A stretch of 64,000 nt of DNA from Bullera alba (Eukaryota > Basidiomycota > Tremellomycetes > Tremellales > Bulleraceae), in assembly GCA_001600095.1 (NCBI GenBank), contig BCIX01000003.1:2170001-2234000 (forward strand), read 5' to 3'. Made by a program: the position numbers and the translations under genes. Below, in pieces: positions 1 through 10,888 of the stretch; the stretch's first letter is position 1; every line of letters begins with the position of its first letter. Below the pieces are notes generated by a model that did not search any database, was not told the origin of the DNA, and was given only the letters and a program-made list of their open reading frames with translations.

Positions 1-1579
1 GCCGGTACCAACGGTGGAAAAGTGAGTGTGCTGGCAGTCCTTGTCGCGGTATTATAAGCGGAGAAGCGGGGATAGAATGATGCGCACGAGCATCAATCCC
101 GCCGGAGATATTGCAAAATCCATGATATTGGGGGTGTGGTAGCGAATTCTCGGTCGTGGGGAAGATATGGGGATCCTCCAATAATCAAGACATCATTACC
201 GGAGTCAGTCTCATTGCTGACCCACCATTCCAGTTCCCCGAGATCAAAGCCCACTTCCAGAAGAACATTGGCGACATTTACAAGGGCCTTGACCTGAACT
301 TCCGAGGCTTCCCAGAGGGCAACGTCCGAGACGCCGAGGCCTGTAAGTGGATCCAACAGAGACGCATAACGCGCATTGCTAATGCTCATCCTTAGACAAG
401 ACCGCTTTGAGAGCTCTTCCCAAAGGATCCGCCGTGATCATCTTCACCCCCGACTCTACCCACTTCCCCATCGCTTCCGAGGCCTTGAACCTCGGCCACC
501 ACGTTTTGGTCACGAAACCAGCCACGCAAACGCTCTCGGACCACCAAACGCTGATCGACCTCGCCGAGGAGAAAGGACTGGTATGCTTTGTCGAGCAGTG
601 AGTCAATTAGCTCTGCTGCTCTGCAAATTGTAGCTAAACCTTGCCATCTAGCCACAAGCGATTCGACCCAGCGTACAACGACGCCAGGGCTAGAGCCCAA
701 AAGCTGGGCGACTTCAACTTTTACTGCTCGTACATGTCCCAGCCAAAGTTCCAGCTCGAGACATTCAAGAGTTGGGCAGGTATCGACTCTGACATCTCTT
801 ACTACCTCAACTCTCACCACATCGACGTGAGTCATTCCGGCCCCATGGTCAAGACCAGGTCATTACTGACCGCCACTAGATCCACTGCTGGATGGTCGAG
901 GGCAGATACAAGCCCACAAAAGTCACCGCCTCCGCCACCACTGGTATTGCCACATCGATGGGCTGTGACCCAAAGACCGAAGACACCATCACTCTCCTAG
1001 TCGACTGGGAGAACCTGGCAGACTCGAAACAGAAGGGAACCGCCGTCTACACCGCCTCCTGGGCGGCTCCGCTCAAAGCTGGCGTCCACTCCGAGCAGAG
1101 ATTCCATTACATGGCTGCCAAGGGTGAAGTCCGAGTCGACCAAGCACACCGAGGCTACAGTGTTGTGGAGGACGACATCGGAAAGGTAGGCTACGCTCGA
1201 CTCTAGACCTTAGTCTCGTCGCTGACGTCCAACTTAGCTCGACGTAGGTTGACCTCACCCCAAGCCTAAGACACCAAGACAAGTGATCGCTGACCTGTTC
1301 CTCGCTCAGTACAACCCCTTTTATGTGAAATATTCGCCCGACGAGGAGGGATACCTAGACCACACGGGATACGGCTACACCTCCCTCGAGAAGTTCATCG
1401 ACGCCGCCCGACTCGTCTCCGGCGGAGAGCGAACTGCCGACTCGTTTGAGAACAGGGGTCTGCCCACTATCAAAGAGACGGTTCTCACTACCGCTATCCT
1501 CAACGCCGGAAGAATCAGTTTGGACGAAAACCGCAGTGTGGCTCTGAGCCAAGTCGACGGCAAGTGGAAGCTGGAATAG
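1..1579 (+). CDS. Gfo/Idh/MocA-family NAD(P) oxidoreductase, 5' part outside window
   Basis: Probable NAD(P)-dependent sugar or sugar-acid oxidoreductase. The nucleotide-binding N-terminus is missing because the gene starts left of the window. What remains shows the end of the Rossmann domain, with [10 protein letters not shown] and the family's KP signature in [10 protein letters not shown], then VEQHKRFDP and the C-terminal alpha/beta domain ending in [12 protein letters not shown]. Visible exons begin at about 1, 234 and 396, with later introns after VEQ, HHID, DIGK and LD. The join GGA AAG / CTC GAC / TAC AAC needs a 6-nt exon at 1238-1243; both flanking introns (1186-1237 and 1244-1309) carry a GCTGAC branch site. 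Fungal relatives include enzymes described as D-galacturonate reductases, so uronate reduction is a possible role, but I am unsure of the substrate. A truncated paralogue lies at 9852-10233. Confidence 0.8.
1238..1243 (+). other. predicted 6-nt microexon of the oxidoreductase
   Basis: The six bases CTCGAC (Leu-Asp) lie between a 52-nt intron (1186-1237, GTAGGC to TTAG) and a 66-nt intron (1244-1309, GTAGGT to TCAG). Joining them restores the frame and the residue spacing expected before the conserved NPFYVKYSP stretch. Skipping them would also keep the frame, so transcript data are needed to settle it. Confidence 0.6.
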
Positions 1580-1808
1580 GACAATCCCAATTTAGCTCAT
1601 TGTGCATCTCTGAAAAGATGCTACAGGATGAGCGCTGAGCCTGTCAGGGAACGATGCTTGAGTCATGCATTCATGTATTGTCATAAGTGTCGTCAAAGTC
1701 CGCTGAGCGAATCGTGAATATTATAAGGCTCATACTTCGAGTGGTTTGTCACTCCGTGACGCGACTCGTGCCCTCTCGACGCACGTTCTGCCACACGCTG
1801 AATACCAG

Positions 1809-4093
1809 TCAGTCGACTGTGTAGTCGGCGTGATCGTCCTCAGTGTCCTCTCCTATGCCTCGGAATACCTCGTCCATGTCCTCGGCCTCTGCTTCCGCGT
1901 CTGAGCCCACCGCTTCCTCCGCATCCTCCACGGTTGTCTTTCCTGCGTCTTCCTCCTCGTCTTCTTCCTCGTCTTCCTCCTCATCCTCATCCACATCCTC
2001 ACTGGCTCCAGATAGACGTTTGCGGGTAGCACGTGTTCTCAAATCCGGTCGGATTGGATCAATGATGGCGATTCCTTCTAAGCACTTGACCAGACCCAGG
2101 ACCCCTTCAGGTGGACCCATCATTATTGTGCGGATGACAGAGTCATCGTACTGCTTCGGTCCGGTTGCGCTGATCATTGTTGGTTGATCACGAGCAAGAG
2201 CCAATTCGGTAGCAAGCACCTGACATTCATGTTCAGCATACGTACTATATCTGCCAGATTACTCACGACTTCTTCGGTGTGTGCGTGCTCCTCATCGGAC
2301 CCGGTCGAAGTCGCTGTAGGCCCGGGAAGCGGACCAAGGTCTTGTCGCCTCTGCCTGGTTGGATCCTGACTGAGCCAGCTCTCCGAGAGACTGGTTAGAG
2401 CTCGATTATGACGTGCCGAGACCACGTTGTACTGGCGAAGAAGGGATAAGGGCGCGTCCTTCAGACGTCCGTAGTCTTTCGCGATCTGTCGATACAGGGT
2501 ATCTCGCTCTTCTCGCAAAGCTACGACTAAAGCCAGACTATCAGTCTGTATTGGCGAGAACATCGGTTTAGAAACTTACTCGCAGGGTCGTTGAGAAGAT
2601 CTGTCAGCTGTTCGTCGCTTATGGACTGCACAGCGCTTGCATTGAACCTGGTCTCGGTTCTTGAGCTCCTTGTGATCAGATCGTAGTTGACCTTGTCTCC
2701 GGCAACGGCTGACCCAGATCCGAAAGGCCTGCTGTCGTTAGTGGAGCACGACTGGCCAATACATCAAGTACTTACAGCGAAGGTCCCAGATACCTCCTAG
2801 TCTCCGCCGAGTTAGGCTCATGCCCGAGTACTTCGCGAGCCACATCGAGACCAACTACAGAAGCAGGACCATAAGCAAGAGGATCTCTGTTGCGTGAGAG
2901 CGCATACTTCGCATCATCCTGGACTCACATTTCACGAAGACAGATTGACAGACCAGATAGCGGAACGAGTGAGTGGTGACCTTACGCTTGAAGCCAGCAG
3001 CCCAGCTAGCTGCGGCCAGGGCATCATTGACTCGAGGCGTACTGGTGTTGCGGAGCTTGTTCTTAAGGCTCGGGAACAGCGGAAGGTCAAGGCTGAAGGT
3101 CAGCTCAAGCTTTTCGCTAGTGACTCACTGGGACCGGAAGACTCGAAGACGACGCGCTTTGAAGCCTTGGGGCGTCGAGCAGAAGTTGCGATCCAGGACC
3201 CGCTCGATGGGGTACTCGAATGCGCCGTCGAGCTCGCCCATGCAGAGGAGGAGCATATTCGCACTAGCAGCGAGATGAGGGCCCGATAGGAGTGGGAATG
3301 TCGTGGCAGATCCCCAGAATGTCTTGGTCCATCGAGGCTTGAGATAGACGACGACATCGTTCGCGGCTTTCTCGTCCTCACTCGGAGCTATCCATACGTA
3401 GAGGTCCCTCCATAGTAGGCCGGTCCGCAGTGCAGTATTTCGGGTTTTGCCCCAAGTGAAGACAAGGCTCGAGGCGCGGAGACCGGTCGCTGTCGCAATG
3501 GACTGATAGCCCATGAGACCCAGGCGATAGCGAACGGGGTAGTTGAGCACAGCTGTAGTGCAGATCAGATCGACCACGCTCTTTGGCGAGAGTGCTGCCC
3601 TTGGTTGGCCGTGTTGTTCGAGTTGAAATTTGGCCCCAAGATCCCGTGCTGACCGGAATAGGATATTCCTGGCCGCTTCCCCCATGACTGTTCCTTTATC
3701 CTCTTCGTAGGCTCCCATTACCGTCTTGGTAAAGAGATTGAGAGTGGATTGGTGGAACTTTCCGTTCTTCCTGCGCTTTCGAGTACCGATGTATACCGCG
3801 ATGAATGGGCGGATCACAGCTTCAGTCCATTCTGGGGTTTCCGGCAGAGTGGCTTCTCTCCAGCTGTGAACTGCACGTCCCTGGATCCGGATGCTGCCCC
3901 CGATATCCTTGATCATCTGATCAAACACCCTTCTCGCCCTTTCTCGTGATAGAAGAGTAGCTCGCTCGAGGTCGGGTGCAGTTGGATGGGTCGAAGCTTC
4001 TGTCTGCGCGAGCTGCAGTTCACTATATCCTCGTGATGCCATAGCCTCCTCCGGGGTTATCTTCCGCTTTTTCAGCTGAGGCTCTTGTGCCAT
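1809..4093 (-). CDS. DUF3435-type tyrosine recombinase with acidic tail (YR1)
   Basis: Likely DNA integrase of a Crypton- or Starship-like mobile element, about 700 residues in six or more exons. The start ATG at 4093 precedes a basic stretch (KKRKI). The first exon (4093 to about 3127) carries the first catalytic Arg in TGLRASSL. After a 36-nt intron comes THSFR, the H-x-x-R motif, and the next exon has LGHEPNSAETRRYLGP, the GH box and catalytic Tyr. A helical segment LREERDTLYRQIAKDYG follows, as is usual downstream of the catalytic core in DUF3435 proteins. The protein ends in a strongly acidic tail with repeated DEEE units. All core residues R..HxxR..GH..Y are present, so it looks intact. 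The intron between FRYL and YALS has a weak GTCTGT donor and is the least certain joint. It shares LDG..-YPIE and overall plan with YR2 at 5441-9298. Confidence 0.72.
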
Positions 4094-5440
4094 GGTGAGG
4101 ACTGCAATTATGATCTGAGAGAAGGAGGGATCGAAAGTGTAGGGAGCCGGTTGAGCTGGAAAGAGACTCAATGGGAGCCATCCGCTTCGAATGGACGGGT
4201 TGCTACATTTAGTTAGCAGGAGCAGATACTGAGACTCAACATCTGGGCAGAAGAGCGAGACGAGGGAGGTATGAGGAAGGAACAGGATGGAAGAGCAGGG
4301 AAGGAACACACATACCCTTCTGTGTGTGAATGAAGCTTAGCAGACTACCATTGGTGCTGGTCCCCTCGTCTGCGGCCAGAGAAGAACCGAAGATCGTTTC
4401 ACTGAACCAAGTTGTGGAGGTCCGGAGTTGACTGATATGGTGATGTCAGCGTGCTGCGGTCCAAGGTAGCCTGTTCCTGTTTTGCTAAGCGATAGAATGG
4501 CGATAGAAGTAAGGCGGGGCTGTGAAGGGCAGCCTGAACAGTCCGGATGTGGGAGTGCGATAAGTGTAACGCGCAGCAGGTTACTTTACAACAAGGTCGG
4601 GCGACGTTCGGACATTCGTCACATTCGCCGAGTTCGGCGAATTCGGCGCACGACAACCACCACTTATCGTTGCTCAATCGAGCGTTGACATTCGTCGTTC
4701 GACCGCACCCAGCCTCAGCTGGTACCAAGCATAGCTGCCATATATCACCGCTGCATATGACAGCCGAGAACACCGTAACCGACTCGATGGACCTCACAGC
4801 TATGTACGATGGACGGCCGGATGAGAAGCGAAGCCCTCGCGTTGCCGGGTGCACACATGCAGCTCCGGGGGGCAGGTGCCCGCCCACTTATACTGTAATG
4901 CAGCCCGTCGTAACTGATTCATCATGCATCAGGCCTCAGGATCACCCGATGGTCAAGCGTTCAGCTCGTGTGCGCTACTTCGCCATACGAGCCTGTAGTA
5001 CTTAGCTGTTGATCAGCACATGTACTATCATGCATAAGCTTTCTCGATCTCGCACGACACAGTGAGATGAGTTTGATCGCTTCATGACCATGCTACAATG
5101 GTATGCACTCGAGGCAGATTGAGTACGGTATGAAGCCCACTAGGATTGTCATCGCAAGTCTGATCATGTTGCACGTCAGTCCCTTGTAGCTTTCGTAGTC
5201 ATCAGGGTCATATGCATAAGGTCATAATGTCGTTAGGTACAGGCTGGTACAGGTACAAAATTGCATGTCGAGCTGGCATTATGCCATGAGACTGCGGTCA
5301 TTTCATTCTATGAGGAGGTCTGTTCGGGCTTCATGGTCCATGGTCGTTAAGTAAACTGACTAGTTAGCTCAGGACACCTTTGTTACAATCTCGCAGACTC
5401 ACAACATTATCATTTCATGACTTCGAGCACGCCTCACACG
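4094..5440. other. intergenic region between the two recombinase genes
   Basis: About 1.35 kb with no coding pattern that I can support on either strand. It must hold the YR1 promoter and the YR2 3' end. It contains the 18-bp palindrome at 4624-4641 in a TTCG-rich stretch. The remainder is AT-richer than the genes and shows no other repeat that I could see. Confidence 0.5.
4624..4641. repeat. 18-bp palindrome (8-bp arms, 2-bp spacer)
   Basis: TTCGCCGA, then GT, then TCGGCGAA: the arms are exact reverse complements. A further half-copy (TTCGGCG) follows directly. It lies about 530 bp upstream of the YR1 start, in non-coding DNA, and could be a protein-binding site or part of an element end. 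Confidence 0.6.
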
Positions 5441-8400
5441 CTACGTAGCTTGTCCCTGTCCATCTTCTGCAGCGTCCTGCTCATTCTGGTCTCCATCGCT
5501 GATCGGCGCTAGTCCACGGTATTCTCTGAGTTCAGTCTCGTCGCTGAAACCCATGTTCGCCAGAGTTTTCGGTTGATTGCCGACATCAAAGAGGGTGAAG
5601 TAGTGGACACTGACCAGATGATTGACAAATGATACCTGACTGTCGCTTCTGTGCCCGATAGAACGACACACGCTGTCCGGGCATGCCAGCTGTCTGTCTT
5701 GAACAAGATAGTCCAGGTCGCTCGGTCTCCCCTTGAACATGAGAGGCTTCTGTAGTGCTCCCACCTTCTGTGTCCGACTCTTCGGAATGGTCAAGCGCTT
5801 GTTCCTCTTTCGTTTTCCCGGTGCTGGTGGATCTGCATTGCCGTCCTACTCCTTAAGAACAGGGTCCATTGGGACATCTGTGAAGCTGGTTGGCTCTCGT
5901 CTCTTGGCGGATGAACTTGAGCTGGCGGAGGTAGATGGACCATTCCCAGTTGCCGACTCTGGCTCGTCCGACTCGACATCACTCGAAGATCCGAGATGAG
6001 CATCCTTGCTTTGCCTTCGTGCTTTGGCTTTGGCATTTTTCAGTCTCGCCTTCTCCTTGACAGCGTCCTTCTTCTCTTGGACCACATCTACACCGGAACT
6101 CTCCTTCTCGATTTGCTCGAAGAGCAGATCCAAGCCAGCAAGAACGGAATGAAGCGTTGTACGGTTGCGTAGAGCATATGCACTGTGTCCTCGGTCCAGC
6201 GGCTCCATACGTTCCGTCCAAGATAGCGCTGGGTTCCAGACAGCGAAGAAACACAGTCCTTCCTGTTCTACTGGTCCTGCTCTTTGTCGGATGAAATGAT
6301 ATCGAGTATCGGGATCGCAGTTGTTCTGGTCTTTCTCGAGGCTGCCCGGGTTCACCGTAATGTCCTTTCGGATACCGAAGCGATGGATGGTCTTGGCGGG
6401 TTCCAAAATCCTTTGCTTGAAGTACTTCTCGCAGAAGAGTTCGAGTTCCCGAGGATCCGCATGATATGACCGATCCGGCCAGTGCCAGCGGGGCAGCGGG
6501 AACTTGGCACTGATTGCTGTCCATTCGCCTCGAAGATATGCTTGTCCCGCAGGAGTCTTTGGCCATGTGGAAGTGGTCGTCGGTATCCACCAGTTGTGGT
6601 CGACCAGCATGTGAGCTTTGAGGAGACTAAAAGAAGCGCTCTTGAACGCACAAGCCGAGCAAGCCTGCTCAGCTCCATCTCCGTCGAAAGCGCGCTTGAG
6701 CAGCCAACAGTACATTTCGTGGATGTTCTGTGTCCCGTCTTCGTCACTGTACTGTCGTTTCTTTGGCTCCCTTCTGCGAAGGACGACTGGCATCGTAGGT
6801 AAACGGGCCGAGTACCGCTCCAAGAGTCGTTCCTCTATATCGGCTAGGGCTCGCTCAGCGTAGCACCGGGCGACGTGGGTCGTGAACAGGTTGATGGTTC
6901 TCGAAGCGAAAGTTCCATTCTCCGTCAGGCTGGGCATAACGCTGGCTGCCGCCCACAAGGATTGACCACAGCAGGGACACATCGAATCCGACCAATCGTG
7001 CTGGGGTCGGCTCTTGAAAACGGTCCTCGAATTGGAGTTTAAGAGCGAACAAGCCTGTATCACTGAAGGGATGTCATGCCCTTGACCCATGAGCTGGTCC
7101 TTGACGCGATCGATGTTGCTGAGTACCATATCGCTAGCAGTGGGATCCGAGTGGATCTCGAGGGCGTCTGCTTCTCCATCTTTGGCCGGTGAGGGGTCCG
7201 TATCATCTAAATCCTCGTCTTCGGAAGTCGACTGCTGCCCGACTGCTTGGATGCTTTGCATAGCCTCGAGCACTTGAGCCCCGTTCTCGATGTTGACACT
7301 GGATAGAAACACCTCTACCGCAGGAGCGTCGTAGGCGTAGGTGGCACCATCTTCCGGGATTGTATCGAGGATAGCAAGATCCGCATCGCTGTGTACCTGA
7401 CTGGTCGATGCGACACCTGCCTCTTCGTGGTATGTCGCTAGATAAGCGGCCAGCTTTTCACGATACACACTGGCGTAAAGCCTGCGGTACTCGGACCACT
7501 TGTTGTCGAGCTCCTCTTTGACATCAGGCGGATATGAAGCGATGTCGGGACCGTACTTGAGCAAAGCTTTCTCTCGCATCGCGTCCAAGGCGTCGGCGAT
7601 GGAGCAGACTGTGTCATGACATCTCGATCAGCTCTTGTCGTACTCGTCTTCCAGGGTCGCTACACATACCATCATCATTTGCAAAGATCTCCGCTCTAGT
7701 CTTGGAGTCGAGAGCAATCGGTGCACTTCGGTCTTCCCTTAGGATTTGCGGGTGGAACTTGAGACACTCCAGAGTCCTATCCTGACCTCCCCAGACCGCT
7801 GCTGTGATATCGGCGGGACTGCAGATGTCAGCCAGACTGCACCGAATACGTTGAGAGCTGCACTTACCACACTAGATTCATGTAAATCCGCGTTACCGTG
7901 CCTTGTAATCGATGGGCGAGTTTGAGCTGAATCTCGGCGTACGAGGAACCTGTAGAAGGGGTGAGCTCTGTAAGTATGAGTTCGGAGTTCAAAACGCACC
8001 TCTGACCCGCATGAAAATCGCGACCATTCGTCGGAACGCGTGGGCAGTGATGTTTGTGGAGAATCCAGCTATACTGGAGATCCTTGCCAGTTGCTCCGAC
8101 AAGCAGTGGTCGATGAGGGGAATGTCGTTGACAGCGTCTTTGGATGTTGCTCTGAAGACCATGGTGGCTTGATCCTCTTGTTTGACCTGAAAGTCCAGTT
8201 GTTCGGCTTGGTCCTCCGGAAGCGCGGCCCTTCGACAAAGCTCTTCGATCGGGTAGGGTAAGAGTCCATCTAGTTGCGCCAGTAGCAGGAACAAGAATAC
8301 AGGACAGCGGTAGAATTCGGGTGTCTGGACCAGGGTATAGACTGCGTCCTGGCCCTCTGCCGTTTTCGAATGAGGAGGTGTGAGAGTCAAGGTGATGACG

Positions 8401-9298
8401 CCGTCCCCAAGGAGGTGCACGGTGATGTGCTCGTAGTTGAGCGCTCTATCGACTTCCACCGTTGCAGGTGGTAGCATGCTTCCCCTTCGAAGCGATGTTT
8501 GAGCCGTGATGGCCATCCAAAGAAGGAGCTGAAACCTTGAGCGAATGTGTTTAACCAAGAACCTCGGATCCAGAGCCGAAAGCGCGAGCGAGCGATATCC
8601 ATTCTGATCGGTAATGAATTTGGGTTTCGATTCGCGGTGTAATAAGCCCTTGTCTATGATGGATCCGGTGATGGCTGCTCTGACGGTACGTCTGACCTTG
8701 CGCGAGACTTTGACGTTCTTTCTGCTCTTAATGAATCCGCATAGCTCGTTGAAGATGCGTTCTGCTGTCGAGCTGGCCATGACGTCTTTGATCCTTGGCG
8801 TCGTGCATCTTGCAGCCGTCCATTCAATGAACGCGATGAAGGTTGGGGCGTCGATGGCAGGAGCGTCGATGACCAAGAGATCCGAAGCCGACTTTGGGCT
8901 GCCAGGTATGAGGTGGAGGGTTCCCCTTTCTTTCCTCCCGTCAAAGTACTCTTCGAACCTCTTCCAGGCGACTCCTTGTGCCAGTATGGTTCTCGTGCTG
9001 GCGCCGAGACCGTCCTCGGTTGGTCGATCATTCACATCTGATGACTCGTTGGCCATTTCCATCAGGTCCGCGAGGGAGAGACCGAGGCTTGACAAATAGT
9101 CCGGAGCTTTGGGGGCGGGGACGGATTGGTCGCTGACTGACTGCTGGTTTGAGTCATCGACTGAGGGTTGGACATCAGTATATTGTTCGAGATGGGCTTC
9201 ATAAAGACACACTCACCGGCAGAGCCAGACTGATCTGACCTAGTCTTCTTAGACTGAGACGGGTCGACTGGGACGTCCAATCCCTTACGCTTGGGCAT
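5441..9298 (-). CDS. DUF3435-type tyrosine recombinase with zinc-finger C-terminal half (YR2)
   Basis: Large putative element integrase, about 1,150-1,200 residues. A short first exon from the ATG at 9298 (MPKRKGLDVP) is basic. The second exon (about 9180-7990) holds the N-terminal DNA-binding helices and the first catalytic Arg in TSLRRGSML, and ends with AHAFRR (H-x-x-R). The next exon gives LAHRLQGTVTRIYMN, with the catalytic His and Tyr. A helical region YGPDIASYPPDVKEEL follows, then two Cys/His clusters: CPCCG...HVARC near 6900-6990 and CSACAF...HMLVDH near 6600-6660. The tail is basic, Ser/Glu-rich. The joint near 5846-5880 is uncertain: either a short intron of about 43 nt or a premature stop lies there. 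If that stop is real, the protein ends at 5846. It runs in the same direction as YR1 and is clearly a distant paralogue of it. Confidence 0.68.
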
Positions 9299-9851
9299 GG
9301 TGAATGGCTCGGAGCCTATAGACCCTATGAAGTCGCTTCAGCATCGTCTCGCAGGGGAGTGCATAACGTGATCGGGGTGTGATCGGGGTATGATCGAGTC
9401 ATCCTGGGTCTAGCCGATCGGTCCAGTATTCAGGTACATGCAGATGTAGCTCGAGTCCCGCACACAGGATGAGGGAATGATGTTCGGTCCCATCAGGGTG
9501 GCGGACGATCACTCAACCCGACTCAACGAACCGACTCACCGATCTGGATGGATCTGCAATGAACCGTAAGAATCTGAGGGAGGCTGATTGCTGAGTGCGA
9601 ATACTGGTATCGGAACGGAAGGTGTTCCGGGGTAAGAGTTGTTTGATGTATTCGGTAGAGGTATGCTCGTTGGTACTCGTATGGAGAGTGGTATGGTGGA
9701 GTGGTTGTGAGGTGGAGACGTCGGGTACGGGAAAGAGCGGCCAAGTGGAGAAGTCAGTCGCGTCATGGAGACGGCCACGTGCTGGGTGACGTAACTCAAG
9801 GGGACGTGGCATTCCCATGGGTGCATTTTGATACCGGATAAACGGAGATAG
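9299..9851. other. non-coding stretch upstream of YR2; candidate element edge
   Basis: No gene with credible splice sites or homology is visible. It contains the YR2 promoter, the 11-bp tandem repeat at 9368-9400 and a CACGTG near 9775. A long open frame on the minus strand here (about 9513-10154) overlaps the oxidoreductase remnant, has Ser/Thr/Pro-biased composition and no recognisable domain, so I treat it as chance. Confidence 0.5.
9368..9400. repeat. 11-bp direct repeat, three copies
   Basis: Two exact copies of GTGATCGGGGT are followed by a degenerate third (ATGATCGAGTC). The array sits 70 bp upstream of the YR2 start codon, between the recombinase gene and the truncated oxidoreductase. 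Short iterons near the recombinase end are common in element termini; here that role is inference. Confidence 0.7.
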
Positions 9852-10233
9852 CCGGAATTTCGTCAAATTAAATTGGACGAGGATGGTTTCTTTGACGGGC
9901 AGCGCGGGTATGGATACGTCTCTATCGAGAAGTTCATCGACGCTGCGAGAAAGGTCTCCAGTGGACAGGCCAAGGCGAGCGACTTTGAAGGCAAAGGATT
10001 GCCGACAATTAAAGCGGTGTGAGTTTTTTGAGTGCTTTTGGTCTTTTTCGGAAGTTCCTCCGAGGATTCCCCGGGACGAGGTCGTCGCAGACTGCTGCTG
10101 CTGAATGGGGCTGCCAGCTGACACTGCCCTCAGCGTCCTCACCACCGCCATCATTCACGCCGGCCGAATCTCCCTCGACGAGAACCGAAGTGTGGGCCTG
10201 CAGGAGTCTTGCGGCAAGTGGAGCCTGGTCTAG
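9852..10233 (+). pseudogene. truncated 3' end of a Gfo/Idh/MocA oxidoreductase paralogue
   Basis: Only the last roughly 80 codons of an oxidoreductase remain. The frame reads [26 protein letters not shown], then after an intron (10020 to about 10131, GTGAGT to CTCAG) [19 protein letters not shown], ending at TAG 10231-10233. It aligns nearly end to end with the last exon of the gene at 1-1579 ([37 protein letters not shown]) with clear divergence at DNA level. The intron is absent from that gene at the matching place, so this is an old paralogue and not a recent copy. The upstream two-thirds of the gene is missing, and an in-frame TAG lies at 9849-9851. The break faces the recombinase YR2. 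Confidence 0.8.
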
Positions 10234-10888
10234 GCCTTGTCTGTGGTGGTAAGACCACGCAAATGTGGCGTGATGGGGTTTGCATGGCTCGGGCAGACGG
10301 CGACGGCGGAGACGATGGAGTCTGGTATCGACCTTTGGCTCTTCTCGCTTCGATCTGTGGTTTCTCGGTGGTTTGGGGGGAACTTGTATATAGAATGCAT
10401 ATGCACATTACGACAACATCTGCATGGTACGCTTGCTTCGAGGTGTCGAGGCTTCGAGATGTGGATTCAGCAGAGCGATGTGATTGAGAAGATGGAACAG
10501 TCAGTCCAGATTTCAAGTTCACGATCGCTCAATTTGAAATCATTAAAATGCTCGGTCAAATCTCGCTCATAAGCTTTCTAGTGCTCTTTTCTAATGAACC
10601 TCCGTGTTGATGACAGCGCTTTCTATTTCGACACATCTGCAACTGATCACGAAGAAGACCATTGCAGGTCAGAGCGGAACGCGGAGGCATGGAAATCAGT
10701 GATCGGCATCGTGCGTGAAACGCCTGAGGTTGTGTTCGATGTGAAGCACGGGTTGGGCTCTCGGCATGGGATTGATCTAGTTCACAACTGACATGCCGAA
10801 GATTATGATATCTTTTTAACGGGCGAAAGTCGACAGATCCGCCGACGCCCTCTCCTCCTCTACTGGACTATTCGTCCCCCGACCCAAC
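10234..10888. other. intergenic region
   Basis: About 650 bp between the oxidoreductase remnant and the 3' end of the KH-domain gene. Open frames here are short, lack splice signals and match nothing I recognise. Confidence 0.5.

Noticed and set aside
1843..2187. Plus-strand poly-serine frame
   Set aside because: It is the antisense of the acidic DEEE tail of YR1; GAG/GAC repeats read as Ser on the other strand.
9360..9420. Telomere-like or CRISPR-like repeats
   Set aside because: Only three 11-bp units with no spacers; it is neither a CRISPR array nor a telomeric repeat.
9513..10154. Minus-strand open frame of about 213 codons
   Set aside because: It lies opposite the oxidoreductase remnant, is rich in Ser, Thr and Pro, and has no recognisable domain or splice context.
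1..10233. Recent tandem duplication of the oxidoreductase around the recombinases
   Set aside because: The two 3' ends differ at many positions and one has an extra intron, so they are old paralogues and not flanking duplicates made by insertion.
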